DNA of 23,763 bases from an uncultured Muribaculaceae bacterium (GCA_910586475.1 CAJUHM010000017.1:18485-42247), one strand, 5' to 3'. Shown: positions 7,538 to 16,672, counted from the stretch's first letter. Notes: generated from the sequence alone by a model not told the origin. Made by a program: numbers and translations.

Positions 7538-7541
7538 GACC

Positions 7542-8741
7542 ATGACATTGACAGTGACAGAACAAAAAAGAATAGCAATTATCGGGAGCACAGGGAGTAT
7601 CGGCACCCAGACTCTTGAAACAATTGATACATTTCCCGGGCTTTTCAAGGCCCAGGTCATTACAGCCAGACGGAGTGCGGACCTGCTGATCTCTCAGGCA
7701 CGCAGACATCGTCCGGCCCTGGCTGTCATCGCCGACGAAGGACTGTACAATCCCGTCAGAGAAGCTCTGGAGCCACTCGGCATCGAGGTCGCCGCCGGAG
7801 AAAAAGCGATAGCGGAAGCGGCCGGACGCGACGACGTAGACACTGTAGTCACAGCCACTGTCGGCTACAGCGGACTGGAACCGACCATGGAAGCGATCCG
7901 CAGCGGTAAAGAAATCGCACTGGCCAACAAAGAGACCCTGGTTGTGGCAGGTGAGCTGATAACAAAAATGCTCGCCGGATCGAAATCGAGAATAATACCG
8001 GTCGATTCAGAACACTCCGCCATATATCAGTGCCTGGTCGGCGAATCGGCAGAATCCGTAAACAAACTGATCATAACGGCTTCAGGAGGCCCCTTCCGCA
8101 CCTTCGACAAAGAACGGCTCGAAACCGTAAGCCCGGCTGACGCCCTGCGTCACCCAAACTGGCAGATGGGAGCAAAAATCACAATCGACTCCGCAACGAT
8201 GATGAACAAAGCCTTTGAAATCATCGAGGCCAGATGGCTCTTCGACATTGAACCGGAGAGGATCGAAGCAATCATCCATCCCCAGTCGATCATCCACTCT
8301 ATGGTCGAATTTTCCGACGGTGCCGTCAAAGCTCAGCTCGGAGTTCCCGACATGAAACTCCCGATCCGCTATGCCCTGGGGTGCGCGAAACGACTGCCCG
8401 TCGACAACGGCTTCCTATCTCTGTCCGACCTTTCGACACTGACCTTCGAGCAACCCGACATCAACCGCTTCCCATGTCTCGGCTACGCTCGGTACGCACT
8501 CGAAAAGAGAGGCAATTCCGCATGCATCATCAACGCCGCCAATGAAATTGCTGTCGATGCATTCCTGAAAGGCCGTATAAAATTCACCGACATCCCACGA
8601 CTGATCGCCCGTTCTCTTGATCGGATCCCATTCATCAAGACCCCGATCTATGCCGAATATGTTGAGACAAACGCCGAAACGCGCCGATTCGCCGCCGAAC
8701 AGATAACGGCCCTCAACAGTCAGCACCATTCACTCACCTGA
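7542..8741 (+). CDS. dxr: 1-deoxy-D-xylulose 5-phosphate reductoisomerase Dxr (IspC)
   Basis: This 399-residue enzyme catalyses the committed step of the non-mevalonate isoprenoid pathway: NADPH-dependent rearrangement and reduction of DXP to 2-C-methyl-D-erythritol 4-phosphate. Visible are the nucleotide-binding GSTGSIGTQTL (15-25), ANKETLVVAGE, the metal-binding DSEHSA (Asp155 and Glu157), the substrate loop SGGPF with HPNWQMG, and IDSATMMNKAFEIIEA supplying the third acidic ligand. The C-terminal helical domain contains INAANEIAVDAFL. Length is typical. It heads the compact plus-strand run and is followed after 44 bp by rseP; dxr and rseP are also near neighbours in many proteobacteria. 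The start is the ATG at 7542; an upstream frame ends four bases before it. Confidence 0.97.
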   Translation: MTLTVTEQKRIAIIGSTGSIGTQTLETIDTFPGLFKAQVITARRSADLLISQARRHRPALAVIADEGLYNPVREALEPLGIEVAAGEKAIAEAAGRDDVDTVVTATVGYSGLEPTMEAIRSGKEIALANKETLVVAGELITKMLAGSKSRIIPVDSEHSAIYQCLVGESAESVNKLIITASGGPFRTFDKERLETVSPADALRHPNWQMGAKITIDSATMMNKAFEIIEARWLFDIEPERIEAIIHPQSIIHSMVEFSDGAVKAQLGVPDMKLPIRYALGCAKRLPVDNGFLSLSDLSTLTFEQPDINRFPCLGYARYALEKRGNSACIINAANEIAVDAFLKGRIKFTDIPRLIARSLDRIPFIKTPIYAEYVETNAETRRFAAEQITALNSQHHSLT

Positions 8742-8785
8742 GGACTCCCCCCTCACTAAACTCAAAAAAACAGACTCAACCCACT

Positions 8786-10150
8786 ATGGAACCATTTCTC
8801 ATGAAAGCCCTGCAACTTATCGTTGCACTTGCTTTTCTGGTCATAATCCACGAATTCGGCCACTATATCATAGCCCGCTATTTCGGAATCAAAGTTGAAA
8901 AATTCTATCTATTCTTCAACCCGTGGTTCTCACTTGCAAAATGGAAACCGAAAAAAGAGAAACCCGTATTCGACAAAAACGGCAACGAACGTGCCACATG
9001 GCGCGACACCGAATACGGAATCGGCTGGCTTCCCTTAGGCGGATACGTCAAAATCGCCGGAATGATCGACGAATCAATGGACAAAGAGCAGATGAAACAG
9101 CCCGCCAAGCCGTGGGAATTCCGCTCTAAGCCTGCGTGGCAGCGACTCCTCGTAATGATCGGCGGAGTTGTCTTCAACTTCATCCTAGCCATTCTGATCT
9201 ATGCGGGGATCACTTTCTGCTGGGGCGACAAGTACATCCCGCTCCAGAACGCGACCGAAGGTATGGACTTCTCTCCCGCAGCTCTTCAGGTCGGATTCCG
9301 CAACGGCGACATCCCCCTGACAGCCGACGGAAAAGCTATCGATGCCGCCAACGACGACTTCCTCTTCACGACAGCGACTGCAAACGAAGTCAAGGTTTTG
9401 CGCAACAGAAAAGACACCGTCACCATTGCAATCCCCACCGACTTCATCGCCAGACTCGGGAAAGAGGGATTCATGACCTATAGGCAACCGGTTGTTGTCG
9501 AGAAAATCCAGGGCGGAAGTCCCGCATCTGAAGCCGGAATCATTGAGGGCGACCGGATCGTGGCAGTCGACACAATTTCCACTCGCGCCTACTCCGAACT
9601 GACCGAAGCGCTCCAGAAGTATGCCGAAAAACCGACTACCGTCACCATCGAACGCAACGGAAACACCCTCCGGCTTCCAGTCACTCCGACCCAGGGCGGA
9701 AAACTCGGCTTTCAACTGAAAAAAATCACCGACATCTATCCGACTGTAACCGTTTCCTACGGCTTCTGGGAATCATTTCCAAAAGGCGTAAAAAAAGGCA
9801 CAACGATACTAACCAACTACGTGACATCTCTCAAACAGGTGTTCACAAAAGACGGAGCCTCTTCGATCGGAGGATTCGGAGCGATCGGCGACATGTTCCC
9901 CGGAAAATGGAACTGGCTGATGTTCTGGGAAATCACAGCGTTCCTATCCGTAGCGCTCGCATTCATGAACATTCTGCCGATCCCTGCCCTCGACGGCGGA
10001 CACGTCCTCTTCCTCCTCTATGAAATCATCTTCCGCCGTCAGGCACCCGAAAAAGTACTCGAATATGCCCAGGTCGCCGGAATGTGTCTGCTCCTTACCC
10101 TTCTGCTTTATGCCAACGGAGCCGACCTTGTCCGGGCTATTCTCAATTAA
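8786..10150 (+). CDS. rseP: RIP metalloprotease RseP (site-2 protease family, M50)
   Basis: A 454-residue inner-membrane zinc protease that cleaves substrates within the membrane, classically anti-sigma factors after a first periplasmic cut, and remnant signal peptides. The first membrane helix carries the zinc motif HEFGH (22-26). A second hydrophobic segment follows at about 112-136. The periplasmic part contains a degenerate first PDZ domain and a clearer second one (KIQGGSPASEAGIIEGDRIV). Near the C-terminus a membrane segment carries NILPIPALDGGH, the NxxPxPxLDGG motif supplying the third zinc ligand, and a last hydrophobic helix ends the protein. Length matches the family. It is 44 bp after dxr and 21 bp before rlmI. 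No anti-sigma factor gene is visible nearby. Confidence 0.96.
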   Translation: MEPFLMKALQLIVALAFLVIIHEFGHYIIARYFGIKVEKFYLFFNPWFSLAKWKPKKEKPVFDKNGNERATWRDTEYGIGWLPLGGYVKIAGMIDESMDKEQMKQPAKPWEFRSKPAWQRLLVMIGGVVFNFILAILIYAGITFCWGDKYIPLQNATEGMDFSPAALQVGFRNGDIPLTADGKAIDAANDDFLFTTATANEVKVLRNRKDTVTIAIPTDFIARLGKEGFMTYRQPVVVEKIQGGSPASEAGIIEGDRIVAVDTISTRAYSELTEALQKYAEKPTTVTIERNGNTLRLPVTPTQGGKLGFQLKKITDIYPTVTVSYGFWESFPKGVKKGTTILTNYVTSLKQVFTKDGASSIGGFGAIGDMFPGKWNWLMFWEITAFLSVALAFMNILPIPALDGGHVLFLLYEIIFRRQAPEKVLEYAQVAGMCLLLTLLLYANGADLVRAILN

Positions 10151-10171
10151 CCCACCAATCACCCTCAAATA

Positions 10172-11356
10172 ATGAATTATCCCGTTATCACACTGCGCCA
10201 TGGCAAAGAAGAATCACTCAAACGCTTCCATCCGTGGGTGTTTTCCGGAGCCATCGAAAGCCTCCCTGACGGACTGGAAGAAGGTGACATCGCCGCTGTA
10301 CATGCCTCCGACGGCACACCCCTTGGCGTAGGCCACTACCAGATCGGAAGCATCGCCGTCAGAATGCTCTCGTCGGAAACTGTCGGAATCGACTCAGACT
10401 TTTTCGCATCGCGGCTCAACGACGCATTCCGCCTCCGCCGGAGTCTCAATCTGACCCGACCCGACAACAACGCATATAGACTTGTACACGGCGAAGGTGA
10501 TTTCCTGCCCGGACTGATTGTCGACGTCTACGGTTCAACCGCCGTTCTGCAGGCCCACTCACCCGGAATGCACTACGCACGCAATATTATAGCCGAACAG
10601 CTGTCGCTGATTCCCGACGCCGGAATCCGGAATGTCTATTATAAATCCGAGACCACACTCCCCTACAAAGCAAGCCTCGACCCCCAGAACGAATATATCC
10701 TCGGGGCCTACGACACTGACATCGCCGTCGAAAACGGACTCAAACTCCATGTCGACTGGCTCAAAGGACAGAAAACCGGATTCTTCATTGACCAGCGCGA
10801 CAACCGTCATCTTCTTGAACAGTTCTCGCGAGGACGAAAAGTACTCAACATGTTCTGCTACACGGGTGGTTTTTCAATCTACGCCCTGCGCGGTGGTGCG
10901 ACCCTCGTCCATTCGGTCGACAGTTCGGCAAAAGCTGTCGCACTGACAAACCGCAATGTTGAACTCAACTTCGGCTCGGACGCCCCACACGAAGCATTTG
11001 CGATCGACGCCTTCAGATACCTTTCCGAAATGCCGGATGGAGCCTACGATCTCGTCGTACTTGACCCCCCCGCATTCGCGAAACACAGAAGCGCAATCCG
11101 CAACGCCCTCCGCGGCTACCAGAAACTCAACGCCAGAGCAATGGAAAAAATGCCCAAAGGAAGCATTTTGTTCACCTTCTCCTGCTCTCAGGCAATTTCC
11201 AAAGAGCAATTTCGCCTCGCCGTTTTCTCGGCCGCAGCTCAGGTCGGACGCCGCGTAAGGATTCTTCACCAGCTGACACAGCCTGCCGACCATCCAATCA
11301 ACATATACCACCCTGAGGGCGAATATCTCAAAGGGCTTATCCTCTACATCGAATAA
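10172..11356 (+). CDS. rlmI: 23S rRNA (cytosine-C5)-methyltransferase, RlmI family
   Basis: This 394-residue protein begins with a PUA RNA-binding domain (about 1-80, with HPWVFSGAIE), continues with a central RlmI-type domain, and ends with a class I Rossmann methyltransferase domain. The SAM site is NMFCYTGGFSIYALRGGA with the acidic VDSS strand end. The catalytic region has VVLDPPAF (Asp298-Pro299-Pro300) and FSCSQA with Cys338, the expected nucleophile of m5C methyltransferases. E. coli RlmI modifies C1962 of 23S rRNA; the same target is inferred here. The gene follows rseP by 21 bp and precedes the peptidase by 35 bp. Confidence 0.93.
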   Translation: MNYPVITLRHGKEESLKRFHPWVFSGAIESLPDGLEEGDIAAVHASDGTPLGVGHYQIGSIAVRMLSSETVGIDSDFFASRLNDAFRLRRSLNLTRPDNNAYRLVHGEGDFLPGLIVDVYGSTAVLQAHSPGMHYARNIIAEQLSLIPDAGIRNVYYKSETTLPYKASLDPQNEYILGAYDTDIAVENGLKLHVDWLKGQKTGFFIDQRDNRHLLEQFSRGRKVLNMFCYTGGFSIYALRGGATLVHSVDSSAKAVALTNRNVELNFGSDAPHEAFAIDAFRYLSEMPDGAYDLVVLDPPAFAKHRSAIRNALRGYQKLNARAMEKMPKGSILFTFSCSQAISKEQFRLAVFSAAAQVGRRVRILHQLTQPADHPINIYHPEGEYLKGLILYIE

Positions 11357-11391
11357 CATTTTTCATCTCTTCAATAATATCCAAGCGAACC

Positions 11392-13401
11392 ATGACTTTT
11401 TTCAAAACCATAGCTGCCGCAGGACTCGCAATCGCACTCTCCTCAACGGCCGCATTTGCAAAACAACAGCAAAAAATGAACTACGTCGTTGACCGTTTCG
11501 CAGACATCGAGGTTCTGCGTTATCCTGTGCCAGGCTTCGAAGAACTGACTCCCGACCAGAAAAAACTCGTCTACTACCTGACGGAAGCTGCCCTCGCCGG
11601 CCGCGACATCCTTTGGGATCAGAACAACCGCTACAACCTGCAGCTGCGATCACTGCTCGAAAACATCTACACTAATTATAAAGGCTCACGCGAATCGGCC
11701 GACTTCAAAGCTTTTGAAAAATATCTCAAACAGGTTGAATTCGGAAATGGCATCCACCACCATTATTCAATGGACAAATTCACACCCGAATTCTCGGAAT
11801 CCTTCTTCGACGCCCAAGTGAATGCCCTTCCTAAAAAATCGCGTCCCACCGACATCAAGACTCTCAAAAAGCTAATCTTCGATCCATCCTTCATGGCCAA
11901 GAAAGTCAATCAAGCCGAAGGAGAAGACCTGATCGCTACCTCGGCGACCAACCTCTATGAAGGTGTGAGCCAGAAAGAAGTCGAAGACTTCTATGCTGCA
12001 ATCAAAGACACGACAGACCTGACACCGGTTTCCTACGGACTCAACAGACGTGTGACAAAAAAGAACGGAAAAGTCATCGAACAGACCTACCGCATCGGAG
12101 GACTCTATTCGCCGGCGATCGAGCGCATCGTCAGAAACCTCAGCGAAGCCGTCAGATATGCTGAAAACGAAAAACAGCGATCAGTCATCAATTCGCTCAT
12201 AAAGTACTATACAACCGGAGAGCTTAAGGACTTCGACGACTACTCGATTCTCTGGGTTGATGACACCGACTCACGCGTCGACTTCATCAACGGATTCATC
12301 GAGAGCTACGATGATCCTCTGGGCATGACCGCAAACTGGGAATCAATCGTCAACTTCAAAAACCTCGATGCATCACACCGCACGGAAGTAATTTCGGGCA
12401 ATGCACAATGGTTCGAGAGCAACTCTCCCGTCGATCCGCGTTTCCGCAAGGAGAAAGTCAAGGGAGTGACCGCAAAAGTCATAACTGCGGCAATCCTCGC
12501 CGGCGATGCCTATCCCTCGACCCCTATCGGAATCAACCTTCCCAACGCCAACTGGATCCGCGCAGCCCACGGTTCGAAATCCGTAACACTCGAAAACATA
12601 ACCCAGGCCTACGACGAAGCATCCCACGGCAACGGATTCAATGAAGAATTCGTGCCCGACGAAAAGATGCGAGCCCTCATGGACGACTATCTCTTCATCA
12701 CCGACAACCTCCACACCGACCTCCACGAATGTCTCGGCCACGCTTCCGGACGGCTGCTCCCGGGAGTGGATCCGGACGCCCTCAAAGCCCACGGTTCAAC
12801 CCTCGAGGAAGCAAGAGCCGACCTGTTTGCGCTCTACTATCTCGCCGACCCGAAACTGATTGAACTCGGACTCCTCGACAATCCGGATGCCTACAAAGCA
12901 CAATACTACAAATATCTTCTCAACGGTCTGATGACCCAGCTCATGAGAATCGAACCGGGAAAGAATGTCGAAGAAGCCCACATGCGCAACCGCAAACTGA
13001 TCTCCGAATGGGTTCTTGAAAAAGGCGCCAATGACAAAACAGTCGAACTCGTCCGCGAAAATGGCAAGACCTACGTCAGAATCAACGACTATCCCCGTCT
13101 GCGCGAACTCTTCGGCGAACTCCTTGCCGAAATCCAGCGCATCAAGAGCGAAGGAGACTACGAAGCCGGCCGCGACCTTGTCGAAAAATATGCAGTCAAA
13201 GTTGATCCGGAACTCCACAAAGAAGTACTCGACCGCTACTCACACCTGTCGATTGCTCCCTACCGCGGATTTGTCAACCCCGTCTACACACCCGTCAGAA
13301 ATGATGCCGGCGAGATCATCGACATCACTGTCAGCTACGACGAGGACTTCATCCCACAGATGCTCCGCTATTCACGCGATTACTCACCTCTGACCCGCTG
13401 A
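11392..13401 (+). CDS. Dipeptidyl peptidase III (M49 metallopeptidase), exported
   Basis: A 669-residue zinc peptidase that removes dipeptides from the N-terminus of oligopeptides. The M49 zinc motif HExxxH is HECLGH (445-450), and the second motif with the third zinc ligand is EEARAD (472-477). An N-terminal signal peptide (MTFFKTIAAAGLAIALSSTAAFA, about 23 residues, no lipobox cysteine) indicates a periplasmic enzyme, unlike cytosolic eukaryotic DPP III; exported forms are familiar in Bacteroidales. Length is close to that of Bacteroides homologues. It probably helps digest imported or envelope-derived peptides. It lies inside the dxr run, and its stop codon is only 5 bp before the TTG start of recR. 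Confidence 0.93.
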   Translation: MTFFKTIAAAGLAIALSSTAAFAKQQQKMNYVVDRFADIEVLRYPVPGFEELTPDQKKLVYYLTEAALAGRDILWDQNNRYNLQLRSLLENIYTNYKGSRESADFKAFEKYLKQVEFGNGIHHHYSMDKFTPEFSESFFDAQVNALPKKSRPTDIKTLKKLIFDPSFMAKKVNQAEGEDLIATSATNLYEGVSQKEVEDFYAAIKDTTDLTPVSYGLNRRVTKKNGKVIEQTYRIGGLYSPAIERIVRNLSEAVRYAENEKQRSVINSLIKYYTTGELKDFDDYSILWVDDTDSRVDFINGFIESYDDPLGMTANWESIVNFKNLDASHRTEVISGNAQWFESNSPVDPRFRKEKVKGVTAKVITAAILAGDAYPSTPIGINLPNANWIRAAHGSKSVTLENITQAYDEASHGNGFNEEFVPDEKMRALMDDYLFITDNLHTDLHECLGHASGRLLPGVDPDALKAHGSTLEEARADLFALYYLADPKLIELGLLDNPDAYKAQYYKYLLNGLMTQLMRIEPGKNVEEAHMRNRKLISEWVLEKGANDKTVELVRENGKTYVRINDYPRLRELFGELLAEIQRIKSEGDYEAGRDLVEKYAVKVDPELHKEVLDRYSHLSIAPYRGFVNPVYTPVRNDAGEIIDITVSYDEDFIPQMLRYSRDYSPLTR

Positions 13402-13406
13402 TCAAA

Positions 13407-14042
13407 TTGGACCAGGGACAATTCGCATCAACACTGCTCGAACAGGCCGTGACCGAACTGTCACGATTGCCAGGCGTAGGACGCAAGACCGCCCTGCGCC
13501 TGGCTCTCCATATTCTCCGCCGCGACGAATCCGAAGGAGTGGCTCTGGGCGAAGCGATCATCAACATGCGCCGTGGCATCCGCTACTGCAGAATCTGCCA
13601 CAACATTTCCGAAACCGACCTCTGCCCGATCTGCTCGTCTGCAGGCCGTGACCAGTCGACAGTGTGCGTTGTCGAAAACGTCAACGACGTCATGATAATG
13701 GAACGCACCCGCCAATACTCGGGACTCTACCATGTCCTCGGGGGCGTAATTTCGCCGATGGACGGCATCGGACCCGACTCGCTGACAATCGACTCGCTCA
13801 TTGACCGGATCGAATCAAATGACAATCAGATCAGAGAAGTCATCCTTGCACTTGGTGCAACGATGGAGGGAGACACAACCAATTTCTACATCTTCCGCAA
13901 ACTCGCACGCTTTGCGGATCTGAAGGTAACGCAGCTCGCACGCGGAGTCGCCGTTGGCAACGACCTCGAATACACCGACGAAATAACTCTTGGCCGGTCA
14001 CTCCTACAGCGCACTCTCTTCTCCGACTCATTCAACGGCTGA
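13407..14042 (+). CDS. recR: Recombination mediator RecR, TTG start
   Basis: This 211-residue protein acts with RecO (and RecF) to load RecA on gapped single-stranded DNA. It has the N-terminal helix-hairpin-helix LPGVGRKTALRLALHIL (21-37), a C4 zinc finger with Cys61, Cys64, Cys73 and Cys76, and a Toprim domain beginning VCVVENVNDVMIME (87-100). The C-terminus carries VTQLARGVAVGNDLEYTDEITL, a RecR hallmark. The start is assigned to TTG at 13407 because family members begin only a few residues before the (L)LEQAV-type helix and there is no in-frame ATG in the vicinity. It starts five bases after the peptidase stop codon, so translational coupling is likely and may compensate for the weak start. 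Confidence 0.95.
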   Translation: MDQGQFASTLLEQAVTELSRLPGVGRKTALRLALHILRRDESEGVALGEAIINMRRGIRYCRICHNISETDLCPICSSAGRDQSTVCVVENVNDVMIMERTRQYSGLYHVLGGVISPMDGIGPDSLTIDSLIDRIESNDNQIREVILALGATMEGDTTNFYIFRKLARFADLKVTQLARGVAVGNDLEYTDEITLGRSLLQRTLFSDSFNG

Positions 14043-14069
14043 AACAACTAACACTCATTAACTCCACCG

Positions 14070-14591
14070 ATGCTGACCGACGGAACAATATCGCTGCGCG
14101 CACCCGAGCCGAACGACATCGACGACATGTATGTCTGGGAAAACGATGCCTCTGTATGGACCGACGGATGCGTGAGAGCTCCAATGTCGAGAAAGGCGCT
14201 CTACGACTACATTAACTCCTACAATCCTGATCCATGTGCAGCAGGTCAGCTACGACTCATCATCGAGCTGAACACAACCGAAGCTCCGATCGGAATGATC
14301 GACCTCTTCGACTACGACCCGCTCAACCGCCGCGCCGGAGTCGGCATTCTGCTTGACAGCGCCCACCGCGGCAAAGGCTATGGCACAGCAACCCTCCGTC
14401 TGCTCTGCGACTATGCTAAAATCCACCTTGGCCTCCATCAGCTCTGGGCAATCGTCAGCCGCACAAACCAACCATCGCTCAGCCTGTTCGCAAACGCCGG
14501 ATTCAAAAGCTGCGGTTCGCTCAGATCATGGATAAGAATCGGCGAATCCTACTCCGACGCTCTATTCTATCAGCGATTGCTGACAACCTGA
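14070..14591 (+). CDS. GNAT family N-acetyltransferase (RimJ/RimL/SpeG-like)
   Basis: This 173-residue protein has the GNAT fold. It opens with ISLRAPEPNDIDDMYVWEND, typical of the RimJ/RimL-type subgroup. The acetyl-CoA pyrophosphate loop is RGKGYG within LDSAHRGKGYGTATL (about 94-108), followed by the motif B region LWAIVSRTNQPSLSLFANAGF. It would transfer an acetyl group from acetyl-CoA to an amine. The substrate (ribosomal protein N-terminus, spermidine or an amino sugar) cannot be told from the sequence. It sits in the dxr run between recR (27 bp) and fbp (44 bp to the start preferred here). Confidence 0.88.
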   Translation: MLTDGTISLRAPEPNDIDDMYVWENDASVWTDGCVRAPMSRKALYDYINSYNPDPCAAGQLRLIIELNTTEAPIGMIDLFDYDPLNRRAGVGILLDSAHRGKGYGTATLRLLCDYAKIHLGLHQLWAIVSRTNQPSLSLFANAGFKSCGSLRSWIRIGESYSDALFYQRLLTT

Positions 14592-14635
14592 CCCTTCCAC
14601 CCTCTCGACAATATCAAAATCCCAGAATCCACAGC

Positions 14636-16630
14636 ATGGACACAATCAGCAAACCGGGAAAAATCTCAAGCGACCGACGGGTGCTCGAACTCCTCGCTCA
14701 GACCTTCCACGACGTTTCTTCAGCAAGCACAGAGATAATCAACCTCGAGGCAATCCTGAATCTCCCGAAAGGAACCGAACACTTCGTCGCAGACCTCCAC
14801 GGAGAATATGAGGCATTCCAACACATAATCCGCAACGCCTCGGGCAACATCAAGAGAAAGGTGACAGAAGAATTCGGCACATCACTGCGCGAATCCGAAA
14901 TCCGTCAGCTTTGCTCCCTCATCTACTATCCCGAGAAAAAGCTGCAGATCATACGCGCGACCGAATCAAACCTCAACGACTTTTATCTCGTCACACTCCA
15001 TCAGCTCATACGGGTCTGTCAGTCTGTATCTTCAAAATATACCCGTTCGAAAGTCCGGAAAACCCTCCCGAAAGAGTTTGCCTATATTATCGAGGAACTG
15101 CTCCACGAATCCCCCTCCGACGACAACAAGCAGGACTATTTCAACTGTATCATCGAAACAATCATATCGACCGGACAGGCCGACTCCTTCATTGTCGCCC
15201 TATGTCAGGTCATCCAGAATCTCAGCATCGACCAGCTCCACATCCTCGGAGATGTCTACGACCGGGGACCAGGGGCACATCTGATCATGGACATGCTATG
15301 CAACTATGGCTCGTTCGACATCCAGTGGGGCAACCACGACGCGCTATGGATGGGGGCAGCCGCCGGCAACGACTGCTGCATAGCAAACGTATTGCGCCTA
15401 TCGCTACGCTACGGCAACATGGCGACTCTCGAAGACGGCTACGGAATCAACCTTGTCCCGCTTGCCACTTTCGCAATGGAGATCTACGGCGACGACCCAT
15501 GCTCCAGCTTCGGACCTCACACTGACAGCGACGGTTCCGAACAGAGCCAGAAATCACTCCGGCTACTCGCCCGTATGCACAAAGCAATAAGCATCATCCA
15601 GTTCAAACTTGAAGCTGCGATGATCGACCGCCATCCCGAATGGCTCATGGCCGACAGAAAACTGCTCGAACATATCGACCTAACCCGCGGCGTCTTCTCT
15701 ATCGACGGAAAAGACTATGAAATGAGCGACACATCATTCCCGACAATAGATCCGGCCGACCCATATCGGCTCACACCCGAAGAGGCACAGCTCGTCGAAA
15801 AGCTCCACCACTCTTTCGTCATAAGCTCCCGGCTGAAACGCCACATCGACTGCCTGCTTTCCAACGGCTGCATGTTTGGAATCTTCAACTCCAATCTCCT
15901 GTTCCACGCCTCGATGCCCCTCAATGCCGACGGAACGCTCAAGGAGGTCGCCGTTGGTGACGGACGCTACAAAGGAATCGAGCTGTTCCACAATATCGGA
16001 ATGATGATGCGATCGGCCTTCAACGACGACACTCCGCAGAGCCGGCGGGACTATGCGCGCGACTACTACTGGTATCTGTGGTGCGGGCCCGACTCCCCGC
16101 TGTTCGACAAATCCAGAATGGCTACATTCGAACGCTACTTCCTTATCGACAAATCGACCCACCGCGAAGAAAAAGGCCACTACTACGAACTGCGCAACAA
16201 CGAACAGGTCTGCGACATGATCCTCGACGCGTTCAACGTCAAAGGCAGCCACCGCCACATCATAAACGGACATGTACCGGTCCGCACAAATATCGGTGAA
16301 TCCCCGATCCGTGCCAACGGCAAACTGATGGTGATCGACGGCGGTTTTTCCAAAGCCTACCATACAACCACTGGAATTGCCGGCTACACACTCGTCTACC
16401 ACAGCCGCGGATTTCAGCTCGTCCAGCACGAACCGTTCTCTTCAACCGAAGACGCGGTCATCAACGGAACAGACATCGTCAGCACGACCCAGATCGTCGA
16501 GCTGAGCAGCCATCGCATGCGAGTGCGCGACACCGACAAAGGGCGCGAACTCCAGTCGCAGATCAACGAACTGATGGAACTCCTCTATGCCTTCCGCCAC
16601 GGCATTATAAAAGAACGACCCGCCAACTGA
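14636..16630 (+). CDS. fbp: Fructose-1,6-bisphosphatase class 3
   Basis: This cytosolic gluconeogenic enzyme hydrolyses fructose 1,6-bisphosphate to fructose 6-phosphate. From the ATG at 14636 it is 664 residues, the usual size for the class 3 enzymes of Firmicutes and Bacteroidetes. The metallophosphatase motifs are visible: FVADLHGEYEAF near the N-terminus, LGDVYDRGPGAHLIMD, WGNHDALWMGAAAGN, INGHVPVR and MVIDGGFSKAYH. An ATG at 14528 would give a 700-residue product overlapping the acetyltransferase by 64 bases. The extra 36 residues are not family-like, whereas MDTISKPGKISSDRRVLELL is, so I use 14636. It is the last gene of the dxr run. A hairpin follows 4 bases after the stop codon. Confidence 0.95.
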   Translation: MDTISKPGKISSDRRVLELLAQTFHDVSSASTEIINLEAILNLPKGTEHFVADLHGEYEAFQHIIRNASGNIKRKVTEEFGTSLRESEIRQLCSLIYYPEKKLQIIRATESNLNDFYLVTLHQLIRVCQSVSSKYTRSKVRKTLPKEFAYIIEELLHESPSDDNKQDYFNCIIETIISTGQADSFIVALCQVIQNLSIDQLHILGDVYDRGPGAHLIMDMLCNYGSFDIQWGNHDALWMGAAAGNDCCIANVLRLSLRYGNMATLEDGYGINLVPLATFAMEIYGDDPCSSFGPHTDSDGSEQSQKSLRLLARMHKAISIIQFKLEAAMIDRHPEWLMADRKLLEHIDLTRGVFSIDGKDYEMSDTSFPTIDPADPYRLTPEEAQLVEKLHHSFVISSRLKRHIDCLLSNGCMFGIFNSNLLFHASMPLNADGTLKEVAVGDGRYKGIELFHNIGMMMRSAFNDDTPQSRRDYARDYYWYLWCGPDSPLFDKSRMATFERYFLIDKSTHREEKGHYYELRNNEQVCDMILDAFNVKGSHRHIINGHVPVRTNIGESPIRANGKLMVIDGGFSKAYHTTTGIAGYTLVYHSRGFQLVQHEPFSSTEDAVINGTDIVSTTQIVELSSHRMRVRDTDKGRELQSQINELMELLYAFRHGIIKERPAN

Positions 16631-16634
16631 CCCG

Positions 16635-16672
16635 ATGCGCCGGATGCCACTGCCGCCCGGAGTCCGACGCAT
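16635..16672 (+). terminator. Hairpin downstream of fbp, possible terminator
   Basis: ATGCG-c-CGGA (16635-16644) pairs with TCCG-a-CGCAT (16663-16672), nine base pairs with one internal mismatch and an 18-base GC-rich loop. A TTTTT run occurs only 12 bases later (16685-16689), so this is a weak intrinsic terminator at best, but it is well placed to end the seven-gene run. Confidence 0.35.

Larger units (their letters stand above)
6892..7541. other. Divergent intergenic region between ompA-like gene and dxr (650 bp)
   Basis: This is the longest stretch without a recognised gene. From left to right it holds the ompA leader with an inverted repeat (6947-6975), a possible ompA promoter element (7023-7030) and AT-rich sequence to about 7080. 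A more GC-rich island follows (about 7100-7215) that reads as a 39-codon Gly-rich frame on the minus strand. Then come an AT-rich gap, the strong dxr promoter (7308-7337), and a leader of about 200 bases containing a 50-codon frame that ends 4 bases before the dxr ATG. The two small frames are listed separately with low confidence. Confidence 0.6.

Noticed and set aside
7338..7541. Riboswitch in the dxr leader
   Set aside because: Only short hairpins (5 bp) can be drawn, and none of the conserved cores I know (TPP, cobalamin, SAM) is visible.
14528..14635. ATG at 14528 as the start of fbp
   Set aside because: It adds 36 residues with no family resemblance and overlaps the acetyltransferase; the ATG at 14636 gives the typical length and N-terminus.
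15734..16429. A 231-codon minus-strand frame inside fbp, with similar long antisense frames in rseP and the peptidase gene
   Set aside because: They lie wholly within well-identified genes, lack recognisable domains, and arise from GC-rich third positions on the sense strand.
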